Shown: positions 1-11,513, numbered from the stretch's first letter. The stretch: DNA of 64,000 bases from Paramacrobiotus metropolitanus (GCF_019649055.1 NW_026570226.1:2604001-2668000); one strand, 5' to 3'. Notes: generated from the letters alone by a model not told the origin. Translations and numbers: made by a program.

Positions 1-298
1 ACGTTCGGTGACGAGATAGCCTAAATGATATTTCGATTGTTAACAACCTTTAATAAGTATCATGGTACGAGTACAAACTATGCACCAGAACAAAACAGCG
101 TTTACAAAAGAATGCTATTTCGTAAGTATACTGCGGTAGAATTACCTATTAGCTAATCCGGCGCTGTGTGCGACAGAATACCTCGTAGACTGTTCGACAG
201 AATACCTTTATGTAGTGTTGCGTCAAGACAGCCATAGCCCATAATACATTATCTAGTTACTTTTATTGTTGAGTGGTTTCGCTAAGTCATCGTTCTAG

Positions 299-579
299 GC
301 TACCAAGCGTACGCGACGGATTCGACAGCGACTCATCCGAAGAAGCCCCATGCAAAGCCGGAAAACAACGCATTTTTTCTGTTAACGGTTTTAACTCTTA
401 GTATTCTGATTTGCTGGACTCCCTCCTTCGTTGTGTTCCCCGTCTATGCCGATTCGCAGGACCCTGTTGTCATGTTCTGGATTTACACTATATACGAATT
501 ACAGTTAGTGATCGATCCGGTAATATTTGCGTTCTCATTGTCGGACCTTCGTCAGATAATGTTTCGCCGACGCCAGTGA
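299..579 (+). CDS. GPCR last exon (TM6-TM7), partial gene
   Basis: Last exon of a rhodopsin-like (class A) seven-transmembrane receptor. An acceptor AG at 297-298 is followed by an open frame to TGA at 577-579. The frame carries a TM6 segment with CWTP (the family's CWxP switch motif), then MFWIYT and an ELQ.VIDPVIFAF TM7 segment resembling NPxxY, and a short basic tail ending RRRQ. It keeps the phase-1 junction of the homologous exon at 35095-35375 and has no stop or frameshift. The first exon (TM1-TM5) is not recognisable in 1-298, so it lies off the window or is lost. The ligand cannot be inferred. Confidence 0.7.
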
Positions 580-1453
580 TGGACAGATAACTACGTACTT
601 TTTCTGCAGTGAAACAAAAAAACCAGACCGAGGTGGACTCTGGTGATTAATGTCAGACTGCACGCGTTTTACGTCCTGCTACTATTGATCATAGGTTTTT
701 TAGATTTCTGACCTTTTGAGCGCTGTTTCAGAAATTGCCCTTGGCGTGTGCCTGCAGTGCCTGATTGTAATAAAGACCCTATTTCCTAGGTAATGGTCGT
801 TAAATTAATGTATCTGCGCTGCAGCTGTCGACGAAGCTGAGCGAAAATACGCAAAAAAGGTACAAGCTTGAAATACAGATCTGTACAACGTAATTTCCGT
901 TCTGCACATACTTATACTGTAGATTATCTACGTATCTGGTGCAAAGAATTTAAACTGAAACCATTTATGCGGCTCTGATTCCTGCGAGACAGGATCGTAT
1001 AGTTTTATACCTCTTCAGTGTTCTGTTGCTGTCCAGAAACTTGAGACCAAAAGAGATTTACGAACTAACTATCGCCAGACGCACATATGACTTTCCCAAC
1101 AGGAGGTTACAGATACAAGCGCGTGGCTTTCGGTACAATACCAGACGTCCGCTACATAATTAACGATTTTCTGTCAATACTTAGCAACCGCGCGCTCGGA
1201 CTTTCTGATTAACTAGAGTGGTGTAAAAATCCATAAAAACGCTTGTGAACTGTGAAGCCGAAGCAGTGCCGATCTTCAGCCGCTATCCAGTGAGACATGT
1301 ACTGTATATAAATTTTAAAAACAGCGCCGGGATATCTTTTAGTCCTGTCGCGACTGTTCTGAAATCGTAGTTGAAGTGGTCCAAACTTCAGGGAAAGTAC
1401 AGCCACTTGATTTCTCAAATTTGAGGCTAATACATTTCCGATCCAGCGGAATC

Positions 1454-1779
1454 ATGAATGTGACTAACAATAGCTCAATATCAATCACTGACAATAGCTC
1501 ATCTACCAACTACTCGAGTGACGTTTGTAGTCCTGCCGCCAATCCAATGACCTGGTCATTATACTCCATCGTATCGCTCACATTGTCTGCTCTAATCTTT
1601 GCACTGAACGGAGCTGTCTGTTTGATCAATAACCTATTCGCTGTCTGGTGCTGGGGTGCGCGCTGGTGTGCTTTTTATACGTACGCCAGTAATGCCATTC
1701 CTTTCATGGCAATCTGGCTCAATGTTGCCATCGCAATCAGCCGTTTCGGTGCCATGGTATTTCCCACTCAGTACCGTCA
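1454..1779 (+). pseudogene. GPCR copy U1, 5' part (TM1-TM3), interrupted
   Basis: N-terminal part of the same receptor family, starting at ATG 1454. The extracellular N-terminus carries several Asn-x-Ser/Thr sites, followed by a TM1-like segment. About 37 codons present in the 34321 copy (end of TM1, loop, TM2) are missing in frame after FALNGAV. TM3 is followed by an SRF tripeptide where class A receptors have DRY. The frame then reads PTQYR and is cut at 1779 by a 7.6-kb insertion. The rest of the exon resumes at 9387. A non-functional copy of a lineage-expanded family. Confidence 0.75.
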
Positions 1780-2588
1780 CCCTACGCCAAATTTGAACTA
1801 CAGTATGTTAGTACGGTATTACGAGTGTTGCAAGACGACGGTCGTTCGAGGAAAATACGACCATGATTTTCTTCGTTGTAGCGACACTCGGGGATTCTTC
1901 GTTAATACCGTAGTAACATGGTTATGTCAACTGTAGTAAGACCGTCGTATTTAAAACAGTAGGTTGGCGTACTGTGGTATGTAACTACCGTAGAAATACG
2001 GTGGAGATGCAAACACATGCTACGGTGGGAATACAGTCGTCCGTACTATGGTAATGGTATATCTATTTTATATTTCTGTGGGCGAAAACCATTGTAACAC
2101 GGTAGTATTTTTATTTCAACTGGAACTCTAACATTTACTCAGCTCACCAAGAAAATGCTAACAATAATAATGATAAAAATACAAAGTAAAATAAAAGTCC
2201 AGATCTCGGCTCACTGTCAGTGAGGTAAAACAGTAAGCCAGGAAAACGGAAATGATTAATTTTAGAACTCTGAGTGCAAACAGAAACAGGAATAATGTCT
2301 AATGCAATGCTTAAACTGCTCCGGGTCAGTGGAATATTTTCCGATGAAAGCGAGACTGACATTTTGCGACGCTTCATCCGAGTTTCTGCGTGGCGCATTT
2401 CTGCAAAATAATAAAAAATGGGATCAATTAAATTAACATTGGACACAGGGTATCGAGAGACGGTAGCGTCAATAAAATATAAAACGGCTAATTTAAGTAA
2501 ATAATAGCGTGCGGTAAGGTAAGTGATTTTTCTCAATAAATTATGTAAGTAATATTGCAGAAGCAAGGTATTCTGCGCGTTGATTTAC

Positions 2589-3705
2589 AGGTCGATCGCG
2601 CCAAGTGTGGGCAGTTTTTAAAAAAATTACTAAAGGTCAACCGTCAACAAATAAACAATTATTTTATTTTAACATGATTGCCGCATGTGTCTACTATGTT
2701 TTGCACCTGGGCATGCTACCCTGAGAGCTTCTTTCGATTGACGGCGATATCAAAATCAAAGCCGACAGGTTTGAAAAGGAAGCTCGACCCATCTTCCGTG
2801 GTAGTCACCCTCCCACTCAAAATTTGCTTAAAAATTTTATAGATGTCGCATAGCAAATTTGATAACCTTAAACTATGTTCCAGCCAATACTCTTGTGAAC
2901 TAAACGTGGCACCAGTCGATTTCACTTAAGTCTGCGTGACCTTTGCAGTTTGACGGCAAGGACCGTCAAAAGGAAGGACGCTCCCCCTTGAGCGCTCGCA
3001 GTACGGTCGGGGAAGGTCGCAAATAGCCATTTTTGATAACATCTCGTTCAAGTGATCCTATGCTTCAATTTCAACTTTGGTATCTGCATTCGGGGCCCGA
3101 AACATTATGTTTACACAAATTCAAACAGCAGTGACGACATTTGTTGCCATCGCCTTGTTGGTTTTTTTCTTTTATTGTTCCGGCACTTGTAGCTATATCT
3201 CTGTGCGGTAGATTTCTGGTTATGCTCTAAAATCACCAAACGTAATCAATGTCTGACTCAAGGAAATTATCTGTTTGAGGTCACCTGGATCCATATGCCA
3301 GGCAACCATGTTTCTAGGTGGACGCCTTATAACATACAAGTCTATGGGCGACGAACCTTATTTCGCTATCACCTTAAGTACTGATTACGCAATATTTTTC
3401 CGTTGGCCCGTAAATAACACTTTGTGGGTCCGTGAATAACTTCCAAAAAATCCCATGCCGAAATCTTCAACGGTGGTATTTTTCCAAGAGTAGTTATAAG
3501 CATAAAACAACTAACTGGTACCCCTTCCCCTAAAACACGGTGCGGCTCCCTACTGGCACATCAAAAGATATTGGTTTTAATGTTGCTGAATTCGCAATAA
3601 AAAATTGCACTAGAAATATGCCAATAAAGTAATAAAACGACTTACAGAATTATTTTTAAATTTATTTTTTGCAACTGCCCACACTTGGTGCGATCGACCT
3701 AGTAC
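2589..3705. mobile_element. nested inverted-repeat element (about 1.1 kb)
   Basis: The sequence from 2589 (AGGTCGATCGCGCCAAGTGT and a few more bases) recurs as reverse complement ending at 3705 with one mismatch over about 27 bp. This gives inverted ends around about 1.1 kb with no convincing protein. A 69-codon minus frame at 2716-2925 is unrecognised. Target-site duplication is unclear. Probably a non-autonomous DNA transposon lying inside the larger 1780-9386 insertion. Confidence 0.4.
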
Positions 3706-4103
3706 AAGCGATGGGCGCGTATATTTTGTGCGCAGAGGATAAACATTACACCTCCTGCTGTTACCCTAAGAATATCTTTCACCATTTGACCGCAATTCAT
3801 GATTGTTCCGTAATTATTAGACTACATCATCCTCAGTGTATTAAGTTATCTGTGAACCCGTCAGCATAATAGAAAAGTGAGTGCAGTAACAAAGAAATTT
3901 GAAGTCAGCTTGGGTGGAACCATGAAAAATCAGATATTGGTACAATTTTCATAGCGAACATGGGCAAATGGCCGCAAATCAGTCATTAAAATTAATTACC
4001 TATTACCAACTGCAGTGACAGAACGTAGCTGACGTCACGCGATGGCGATGTATGGTGGCTCCGCCAATGCGTAGTCGCTGGGGTGCATTCAGGATATCTG
4101 CAA

Positions 4104-4130
4104 CAGCAGCGGTTAGTTAGTTAGTTTTAG
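4104..4130 (-). repeat. LINE 3' tandem tail (AACT-type)
   Basis: Plus-strand GGTTAGTTAGTTAGTTTTAG and following bases form the short microsatellite that ends the LINE. Such simple-repeat 3' tails are typical of CR1-like elements that lack poly(A). Confidence 0.6.
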
Positions 4131-4244
4131 TTAGTTTAATGGTTTAACGTCCACACACAATCTGGGCTAAGGCCCAATCCGAGGCAGTAGACACGTCATA
4201 AAAAAACAACGAGAAACATTAAATGGTCATAATTAAACAAATTT

Positions 4245-7196
4245 TCACATTTTCAATAACAACACGTGCTCAGCGTGGTAAAACTTCTTCAAAGACACTA
4301 CAGACTTCCAATCGACACAATTTAAAGCGGCACTAAATCTACCAAAACTTTGATACGATTCCGCAGGAATCCGCAAGTCATTCCAAATCCTCGTCATCCG
4401 GTAGGCAAATGATCGGTCTGATGGTGGAAGCATGTGGCCGCTAAACGTTGATCCAGTGGGGACAATCGGGCACGGATGTGCAGCCATCCTCAGTTGATGA
4501 CGCGTCGCACCTGCAACACCAGAACGCACAGCAGTATGCTTACGAAATAGCTTGTCGCCATAAGGAATTAGGTTGTACATAAATTTGTAAGTAAGTTGAA
4601 GACTGTGCTTCAGATTGCGCCGTACGATCGGCTCCCACTGTAGCTCCTTTAACCTGGCAATATAGTCTTTCCGGTCACTTTTAAGATGAAGGGACTCAAT
4701 AAATCTTTTTTGAACGTTTTCCACACTATCGATTAGCCCTTTTTGAGTAGAGAAGGTGACAGAAGCACAGTAATCAGAGATAGATAGAACAAGGCTCGTA
4801 TACAGTGTACAACGTGCTGACAAATCTCGGGAACGAAATAACGTGTTAAGGTAACGCAAACGCTTTAACATTCGACACGACACATTTTCAGACTGCAGTT
4901 TCCATTTGCAACTGCGCTCTACGTAAATTCCCAAATACTTGGCGGAATCAACTATGGGGACACTTTCTCCGTTTACTTTATAGGGCTCAGATATTTTCTT
5001 TCTGAACGAGAACTGAACACATGCTGACTTTTTCGCATTGAAAATCAAGTTATGGTTGCGCGCCCATTTAGTGACGGCATCCAAATCTTTTTGAAAATCT
5101 AGCGCATCCACATCTGATTCGATTATCTTGTACATCATCACGTCATCAGCAAACAGCAACATTTCACTGCCATGGACACAAACAGCAGGAAAATCACTAA
5201 GGAGACAGTTAAATAACTTGGGACCGACAAGCGACCCTTGAGGGACTCCGCTTGTAGCCGGTAAAAACACAGATTTCTTGCCATTTACAGCAACCGACTG
5301 CACTCGGTTTGATAAGTAACTACTGATAAGGTTTACAACGTTACACGAAACATTCATGTTCGACAATTTTTCAAGTAGAATAGAGTGATCAACTTTATCA
5401 AAAGCTTTGCTGCAGTCCAACAGAATAATGTCGACACGTTTACCACGACCTTTAGCATCTGTTAATTTCTGCCAGAACAAATTCAACAAAAGTTCAGTAG
5501 AATGTTTTTCGCGGTAGACAAATTGTTTATCTGTAAAATTACCAATCTGCATTGTCAAAATTTTACAAACAAATTTTTCAAACAATTTCGACAAAGGATG
5601 TAACATTGCCACTGGGCGCCAGTTTGCAGGGTTGGTCTGATCAGCAGCTTGCTTGACGACAGGAGTTACGAAAAAGGTTTTCCATAACTTGGGAAACATG
5701 CATTTTTTCAAACAATTATTGAACAAAATTTCCAGGGGATGGATCAGTGATGCGCCACAAGCTTTAAGAAGGTTCGAAGAGAGATCATACGGTCCGCTAG
5801 ATTTATTGCAGTTAATTGCTCGCAGGACGTCCCAAATGTCGCTATCACTAGCAAATAAGCTTGCTTCTGTTACATTTTCAGTGACACAGGCAGCAGACAT
5901 ACAATGCACTGGACATTGGCCAAACACACTGGCGTATTGTTCGTTTAAACATTCAGCCTTTTCTAAATCGTCCGCAGCATAAACACCGTTCGGTCGTTTC
6001 AGTAAAGGCATATTTGGGCGATCTACAGCAGATTTCACGAAGCGCCAGAATTTTTTGCTGTCGTGCCGAGATACAGCCGCGACCTTTATTGTTTGCATAC
6101 GGTAATAAGCATTAACCTGCCTCTCTGCTAACCGAGACTTTTTCAACCATTCCTGTCTCAATCTTTCCTTTCGCAAAATGTTCATTTCACGCTTAAAACG
6201 GTCAAATGCAGCGTTCCGGCTTCGTATCACATTACGCAAGTTTTCAGGATACTCGAATTCAGCCATCCTGCACCTGACCTCTTTTAGCTGAAAGAATAGC
6301 TTAGCTGCTTCAAGAACCGCGTTTTCAATCAAAACAGCTTGCTCATCCGGACCTCGGTTTTGTAGCAGTGCATTCCAATCAATTTCGTACAAACTGTTAC
6401 GAAACTGTAAACTAGCTTCATCCGTAATTACCCAACGCTTTTTCAGTACTTTAGTTTCTTTTCGTTTCTGCCTAGGAAATTCTATGAAAACACCATTGTG
6501 ATCGTTTGTTGTTGACGGGGGGGAAATACTTTCAGGGACACTTGCTGACCAAACGGAAGGAATAATGCAAAGGTCAAGAATATTGTTTTTACGCGTAGGG
6601 CAATCAATTATTTGCTTTAGATTAAATTCCTTCAAACACCTCAAAAATTCCCGACTTTGTTTACTACTAGCACACTTTTTAGTCCAATCGACATCGGGGA
6701 GATTAAAGTCACCAACAAGTAGCAGTTTAGAAAAATTGGCATGTGGGATATTCCTCAGATGTTCGATCAAAACTGGAAGATCTAGAGACACACGAGAAGG
6801 CGCCGAATAAAATGCCGCAGCTAAAATATTTATTTTCGTTATTTCAATAAAAAGCAACTCAAGATCGTTATTTTCCAGGTCAGTCCGTCTTACAGCATCT
6901 AAATTATTTCGAACGACAAAACACACACCACCATGGGGATCAGTACTTCTGGGTCGCCTAAAAACGTTGAAGCTTCTCAAATCAGCGAATAACGAATCTG
7001 GGTATTCAGATCTATCCCAAGTTTCAGTAAATCCAACTATGTCAGAACCGCTACAAAACTGTTTTACGGAAGCGGACTTGGAAAGTATGCCGTTAACATT
7101 ACAAAGTTTAAATTTAACAGTTGTGAACGCCGACAGCTTAGATTTTGCTGCAGATTTAACCAACCCAAGTTTTTCGCATCTTAGCGAGTCTTTCAA
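4245..7196 (-). CDS. LINE ORF2: endonuclease and reverse transcriptase (983 aa)
   Basis: ORF2 protein of the LINE: nicks target DNA and primes reverse transcription from the nick. Residues about 30-230 form an exonuclease-endonuclease-phosphatase fold, with FTETWD early and GDFNLPDVDW near residue 160. The reverse transcriptase follows at about 440-760: KAFDKVDH (motif A), SGVPQGSLVGPKLF (motif B) and FADD near residue 683 (motif C; coding bases about 5136-5147). The C-terminal region after the thumb has no RNase H that I can see. The frame is open throughout, unlike most retroelement pieces here, so this copy may be recent. The start Met at 7196 is the first in frame after the ORF1 stop region; initiation could be upstream. 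Confidence 0.9.
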   Translation of the reverse strand: MKDSLRCEKLGLVKSAAKSKLSAFTTVKFKLCNVNGILSKSASVKQFCSGSDIVGFTETWDRSEYPDSLFADLRSFNVFRRPRSTDPHGGVCFVVRNNLDAVRRTDLENNDLELLFIEITKINILAAAFYSAPSRVSLDLPVLIEHLRNIPHANFSKLLLVGDFNLPDVDWTKKCASSKQSREFLRCLKEFNLKQIIDCPTRKNNILDLCIIPSVWSASVPESISPPSTTNDHNGVFIEFPRQKRKETKVLKKRWVITDEASLQFRNSLYEIDWNALLQNRGPDEQAVLIENAVLEAAKLFFQLKEVRCRMAEFEYPENLRNVIRSRNAAFDRFKREMNILRKERLRQEWLKKSRLAERQVNAYYRMQTIKVAAVSRHDSKKFWRFVKSAVDRPNMPLLKRPNGVYAADDLEKAECLNEQYASVFGQCPVHCMSAACVTENVTEASLFASDSDIWDVLRAINCNKSSGPYDLSSNLLKACGASLIHPLEILFNNCLKKCMFPKLWKTFFVTPVVKQAADQTNPANWRPVAMLHPLSKLFEKFVCKILTMQIGNFTDKQFVYREKHSTELLLNLFWQKLTDAKGRGKRVDIILLDCSKAFDKVDHSILLEKLSNMNVSCNVVNLISSYLSNRVQSVAVNGKKSVFLPATSGVPQGSLVGPKLFNCLLSDFPAVCVHGSEMLLFADDVMMYKIIESDVDALDFQKDLDAVTKWARNHNLIFNAKKSACVQFSFRKKISEPYKVNGESVPIVDSAKYLGIYVERSCKWKLQSENVSCRMLKRLRYLNTLFRSRDLSARCTLYTSLVLSISDYCASVTFSTQKGLIDSVENVQKRFIESLHLKSDRKDYIARLKELQWEPIVRRNLKHSLQLTYKFMYNLIPYGDKLFRKHTAVRSGVAGATRHQLRMAAHPCPIVPTGSTFSGHMLPPSDRSFAYRMTRIWNDLRIPAESYQSFGRFSAALNCVDWKSVVSLKKFYHAEHVLLLKM

Positions 7197-7305
7197 CGCT
7201 GGTTGCGATGAAAAACTCGCGATTTCCCGTTTCCCGCCTGCGGAGCAGGTGGTTTATACTCCCAGCGCCTTAGCGATACATTCGTAGGCCATATATCTGC
7301 TGTCA

Positions 7306-8046
7306 TCAAGGCATCCTCGCAATCAGCAAAGTACCAATACGCGCGCAAGTAGTACTACGCTTGTCACCTTCTTTACGCTCAAATACTTTAACAAAGCGCA
7401 CGTTTACACCCAAATCCCCCAGTGACGATTTTAGATCATTCGCATATTCCTCTGTGGATTCAAAACCCGCATTATTATGTAGCGGAATACCCATTACGCA
7501 TACATCCAGATGTGCTTTACGTTGCAAACTTAGCTTTTTTGCCAGATTGTGTCGTGGATTGGCATCGTCATTTCCTCCAGTCTGATGATTTCCCTTGATG
7601 ACCTTTCGACGAGTTACGGTTGCCCAGTCAGTCTTGATTTCGACGATTTCAGGATCATTAGATGGATTGGTAGTTGAACGCACAGGCTTGCTCGCTTTAG
7701 GCATTGTTGGCTGGCGATATGCTGCAGGCTGCTCCAGTTCGGCAAGGTTCGCTGCCATCTTGGATTCGGTCTCATGAACTCGGTTTTCCAGCGCCGGCAG
7801 TTCTTCTTCCACAATTCGCTGCATGGTAGTCCCCAGTGTTGTGACATCATCTTTCAGTTGATCCACACTCCGACGTAGCTGCTGCCCTTCCAGCGCTTCG
7901 ACTTTTTTACGAAGTTGTTGATTTTCATCGATGAGTTTGTACAGTATGGGCGCGATGAGTTTCATCCCCTTCGTCTGTGAAGATTTCGTGTCGGTCTCCA
8001 GCTCCGCTACGAGCTTCCGTAGTTCCTCCATCCCATCAACGACCAA
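7306..8046 (-). CDS. LINE ORF1: coiled-coil RNA-binding-type protein (246 aa)
   Basis: ORF1 of the same LINE, upstream of ORF2 on the minus strand with a 109-bp gap. Residues about 5-110 show heptad-like Leu/Ile/Val spacing (ELRKLVAELE, QQLRKKVEALE, ELPALENRV), a coiled coil as in ORF1p trimers. A basic linker follows, and a C-terminal stretch around HLDVCVMGIP looks like the start of an RRM-type domain that stops early (RMP). It may be truncated by a frame break just before ORF2. Role inferred from position and coiled coil; sequence identity of the family was not checked. Confidence 0.7.
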   Translation of the reverse strand: MVVDGMEELRKLVAELETDTKSSQTKGMKLIAPILYKLIDENQQLRKKVEALEGQQLRRSVDQLKDDVTTLGTTMQRIVEEELPALENRVHETESKMAANLAELEQPAAYRQPTMPKASKPVRSTTNPSNDPEIVEIKTDWATVTRRKVIKGNHQTGGNDDANPRHNLAKKLSLQRKAHLDVCVMGIPLHNNAGFESTEEYANDLKSSLGDLGVNVRFVKVFERKEGDKRSTTCARIGTLLIARMP

Positions 8047-8300
8047 GAATTACTCGGGAGTAATTTCCGAAAAGTAGCAGACAAACTCATATGCAAGAAA
8101 TAGATTAAATCAGTAGCGTTTGCCACTTGCGGACATTTCCGAGACGTCGTGTTACTGTAGATATGGAGCTTCCAACGATAGATAAGCCATAAAGTCGCAG
8201 ATATCACGTACCAAAATTTCTGTTTACCAAGGCTTGGGCCTTCCTTTAGTCTTTACGTCATCCAATGGTTTGGGAGAGAATTAAGGTCTTAGAATATCGG

Positions 8301-9386
8301 CAATAACAATTTTTCGACCCGATGAAAAATATTGCACCCATCCTAGTATTTTACTTGCATAATACGTTGAAGAATATTTTACTTGCATGATACATAGAAG
8401 AAATGATGGCAATCTTCACTCGGTTTTGCAAATTATACCAGTCACGGTCACACTTACATATTCGTAGCATAAAAAATCAATAAAGGAAATCTTACTTGAC
8501 TTTATCTTAATCTTTCCTGTTGGAAACTTTTGGCCGAGGACTGTTGATGGCTGTTAACGTTTCCAAATTCTCTACAAAAGGCATCTCGGTTCAAAACCTT
8601 GCGGCCTGCACTCAGTCCATGCAGTTCTCCGAAAACTTGCATTTTTAATCCTATAACTGCAATGACGCGATAATTATTCATTCTCGCATTTGTTCATTGC
8701 AGAAACATGCATTATATTCTGCTGCATTTTAAAGTATTTGAGATGCTTTGATAAACAATACAATGTTTGAGGTACTTCGAAAAGGTAACCTTAAGCTCAT
8801 AGTTCTTAGTAGTTCTTACCTCCGCCGCAGTCCGCCGTCCGCGGGAATATTTTTGGGCACCAGTCCAGCCGGGACAAGCTGTATGGGTCTTTTGAAGCAT
8901 TACGAGCTATTCCAAACTTTTTCAGGCCAAGTTCGAAATACATTTCAACACATGCAGCTCGAATGTTGTTACAGTCCTGTTAGCTATGATCCGGTAACGT
9001 GGCCGAGAGAAAAAAGCAATGTCTACCGCCGCATGGTGATAACTACGTCCTTACCGCCAGCAAGACTAGTCAGGTAACTACAGGCTAGGCCAAGCCGCGA
9101 TGACCACCGTATCCGCCAGCAACGGTCGTTTCACCATCGGTTACCACTACGGTTGCTGCGTCGGATGGGCTGCTAGTGTCGTAACCACTCGTAATTCACT
9201 ACGGTAGTTAATACCGATGAATGTCCTAACGATCGTTCTACCCTCGGAAATTTTCTATGGGTCGGTTTACGGTTGTATTCCGACCACAGTCGCTGAGACA
9301 AGTGTAAAACTACTATTGCAATACCGTGGAATACCGTCTTACGATGGTCATCACCATCGTTTTTCAAATTTGGTTTTGGCGTTGGG
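8301..9386. other. gene-free right arm of the 7.6-kb insertion
   Basis: No coding frame with family features. From about 8990 the sequence is dominated by ACCGTA/TACGGT variants in both orientations, matching the left arm. It ends with the inverted terminus at 9386. Confidence 0.5.
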
Positions 9387-9660
9387 CAACGCCACACTAC
9401 GCGTGTCGCTGTAGCGGTGTGTGGCATATGCTGGACTGCCGCTCATCTGCTTGTCGTTCCGGTTGTTGTTGTGGATGCGCTGCTGTACAGGAAACCGGAA
9501 ACCTTAGCGGGGTGCGTTATTAACTTTGCTCTGGCGCCGGCTCAACAAGCTTGGCTATACTTTGCCCAAGCTATTAGCTGCGCTATGTTGGTTGTTGTGC
9601 TGGCTCAGTATCCAGTAGTTCTCTATAAGGCGTCAGCGCTTGCGTAAGCTTGGACAAATG
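9387..9660 (+). pseudogene. GPCR copy U1, 3' part of exon 1 (TM4-TM5)
   Basis: Resumes the receptor cut at 1779. It encodes GICWTAAHLLVVPV (TM4), a loop with RKPETLAG, and a TM5 segment with AMLVVVLAQYPVVLY. One base is lost after VVLY relative to the 34321 copy, so the basic tail is out of frame. The intron and TM6-TM7 exon found at 35028-35375 are absent: about 390 bp are deleted between GATTCT and CGGTCAA. A pseudogene. Confidence 0.75.
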
Positions 9661-9689
9661 CGGCATGATGATTCTCGGTCAAAACATGT

Positions 9690-11510
9690 AATACCTTAGT
9701 GAAAATTTGGTTAAGTAGCATAACAATTGTAATCCTGCTCGTATTGATTCTGCGTATTTTTGATACCGATTCTTAGTCTTGGGCCACTTGTTTTGGTAGA
9801 AAACCGAAGAAACTTATTATGTTAGTGTTCTGCGGATTCGGAAGCTTTGCGGGAATATTTTCTTAAATGCTCTGATAATTATTCTTATTTGAACTCTTAG
9901 CAGGATTTCAGCGGATGCCCAGAGACGCAATATTACAATCTTTCGACGATGCTGTTAGAAAATTTTAACTTGAATTATGAACCAGTGCTCGGAAAAGGAT
10001 CTGGCTACTTATACCGAAATGACAGAAGGTCCTCAATTCAGCTGTGACCAAGATTATTTAAGTCAGAAATCAGAGGATACAAGACATAAATTAATAAATG
10101 GATTTTTTGAGTTGCACTCATCGCTGGTTAAAATTTTGTTTGTAATGAAAAAACGTAGAAATATCGGTCTGCAGGATGACAAAAGTTGTGTGATCTTCAG
10201 GCGCGTATTGCCAGTTACTGAGTCTTTCTATTATTGGATTCTAATCGCATTATGTACCTTGGCAAGCTTCGCTCAATAAAAAACACTCAAATAAAGAATT
10301 TGTCCCAATTAATATGAGATGGGACTGTACACAAAACACTCATAGCACGGCCACGCATTATTTCCAAGCTTAAACGTAGAAACAAAAAACAGGTGGAACG
10401 AATCTCGCCAGTCCTCGTAAACAATTTCTTACCAATCTCCTTTAACAAGACAACTGTTTCCTCACAAAACGTTCCAAATGCCTCGCATGCAACTGGGACA
10501 AAATAACAGCGATCCATGAGAGACTTATATTTCCCCATCTTCTCAGTGAACGCCCGTTCGGCAGCTGCGCCAGCGCACTTTGAGGTCGCGTCGATGTACG
10601 AATCCGGCATCGTGTCTCTACAGGTCACGTCCCATACTAAAGGCTGTCCGCGATACCATTTCCAGCGCGTAGCTCCATCCGGACGCTTACCGTTTTCGCG
10701 CAAAAAGCCAATAGGCTCCGGATACGATTCAATGCCGGCATTGCATTACGCTCGCAATATGATGTCGTTATTTCCGCTATGGCGTTCCCTTCTTCCGATG
10801 CACTTTTTACAGGCAAGCCCATGGTATCCATTTTCCGCTATGTCTTTTCCACATCTAACACATGAATGACATTCTATGATCTTAGCGCCTAGCCACAGAC
10901 CAACAGAAGTACGGAAAGTTTGGTCGTCCAAGAAATTGCCAAATACTTTCGCGGGAAGAGCGCTCAGCCAGGCCCCTGCGTACTTAGTGCTGATTGCTCT
11001 CAAGCGTGCTTCCTCCCGTTTATTGTCACCAATGTTATGCCACGACGAGTCGACGTCCTTTTGCAAAACAGAGTTATTCCATACACACTGATGAACGCGG
11101 GCCATATCTATAGGTAAATCTTTTTGTAACTGCGAATTAATGTGCCCGCCCTTGCACTTTTATTATTTTGATGGCTATGTCTATTAAAGTAGTCCATAAA
11201 TGGTTGTGCACACTGATGCTGCAACATACGGAACCTGTTTTTACGTCGATTTCTCTCCGCTGCCACCAGTACTTGTTGCCGTTAGTCGAATGTGAGCAAT
11301 CTTCAAGAAAAGTATATTAAAGATTGTGCCATATTCTGATAAAAAAATTACAAGTATTGCATGCCTAATCCTATGAATTTTACATATGGGCAATCCCCGG
11401 TATCCTGCTAGACGCAGCAGTACACGGTACATGCGGTTTACGGGAAGAATCGACACGCAGGGAACGTGACTGAATTCGTCTTTCCTAGAGAGCTTTCTAT
11501 CATACTAACG
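9690..11510. repeat. GPCR 3' flank duplicated at about 35415-36415
   Basis: From about 9690 the sequence runs parallel to 35415-35960 (for example CCTGCTCGTATTG and CTTTCGACGATGCTGTTAGA in both). After the LINE fragment it runs parallel again at about 11108-11505 to 36000-36415 (for example TTTTGTAACTG and GAGAGCTTTCT). No gene was found. The alignment defines the ends of the LINE fragment and of the gypsy insertion. Confidence 0.7.
10236..11108 (-). mobile_element. 5'-truncated LINE fragment with restriction-like endonuclease
   Basis: Minus-strand pieces (11105-10746, then 10703-10287, separated by a frameshift near 10700-10750) match the C-terminal part of the element at 49170-52040. They include a zinc motif CVRC...YHGLAC and the endonuclease signature KRPDG...LVWDVTC.DT, followed by a conserved ETVVLLKEIGKKL-type tail and TAA. 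The paralogous locus at about 35960-36000 lacks it, so it is an insertion. Only the 3' part was copied, typical of incomplete reverse transcription. Confidence 0.75.
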
Positions 11511-11513
11511 CAG

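Larger units (their letters stand above)
4104..8300 (-). mobile_element. non-LTR retrotransposon (APE-type LINE), near full length
   Basis: On the minus strand this block has, in order, a coiled-coil ORF1 (8046-7306), an endonuclease-RT ORF2 (7196-4245), about 100 bp of 3' UTR and a short AACT-type repeat tail at about 4104-4130. The two-ORF order, apurinic-type endonuclease and simple-repeat tail are those of CR1/L2/Jockey-like LINEs; I cannot place the clade more closely. The 5' limit is not sharply visible and is put near 8300 only because the ORF1 leader fades there. Confidence 0.7.
1780..9386. mobile_element. 7.6-kb terminal-inverted-repeat insertion splitting a GPCR
   Basis: The left end reads CCCTACGCCAAATTTGAAC. 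The reverse complement of the right end reads CCCAACGCCAAAACCAAATT, giving imperfect inverted termini with a 5-bp indel. The dinucleotide CA occurs on both sides (1778-1779 and 9387-9388), while the uninterrupted paralog (near 34729) has it once, so the paralog is an empty site. Both ends (about 1790-2110 and 8990-9380) are crowded with variants of TACGGTAGT in both orientations, like subterminal transposase-binding repeats. I see no transposase. The interior holds a LINE and a smaller inverted-repeat element. The class is unknown; the 2-bp duplication does not fit a family I can name with confidence. Confidence 0.6.

Noticed and set aside
2144-2566. 140-codon minus ORF in the left arm of the large insertion
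   Set aside because: No domain, AT-rich composition and no homologous frame elsewhere; treated as chance.
8748-9077. 109-codon plus ORF
   Set aside because: Overlaps the motif-rich arm of the inverted-repeat insertion and has no protein features.
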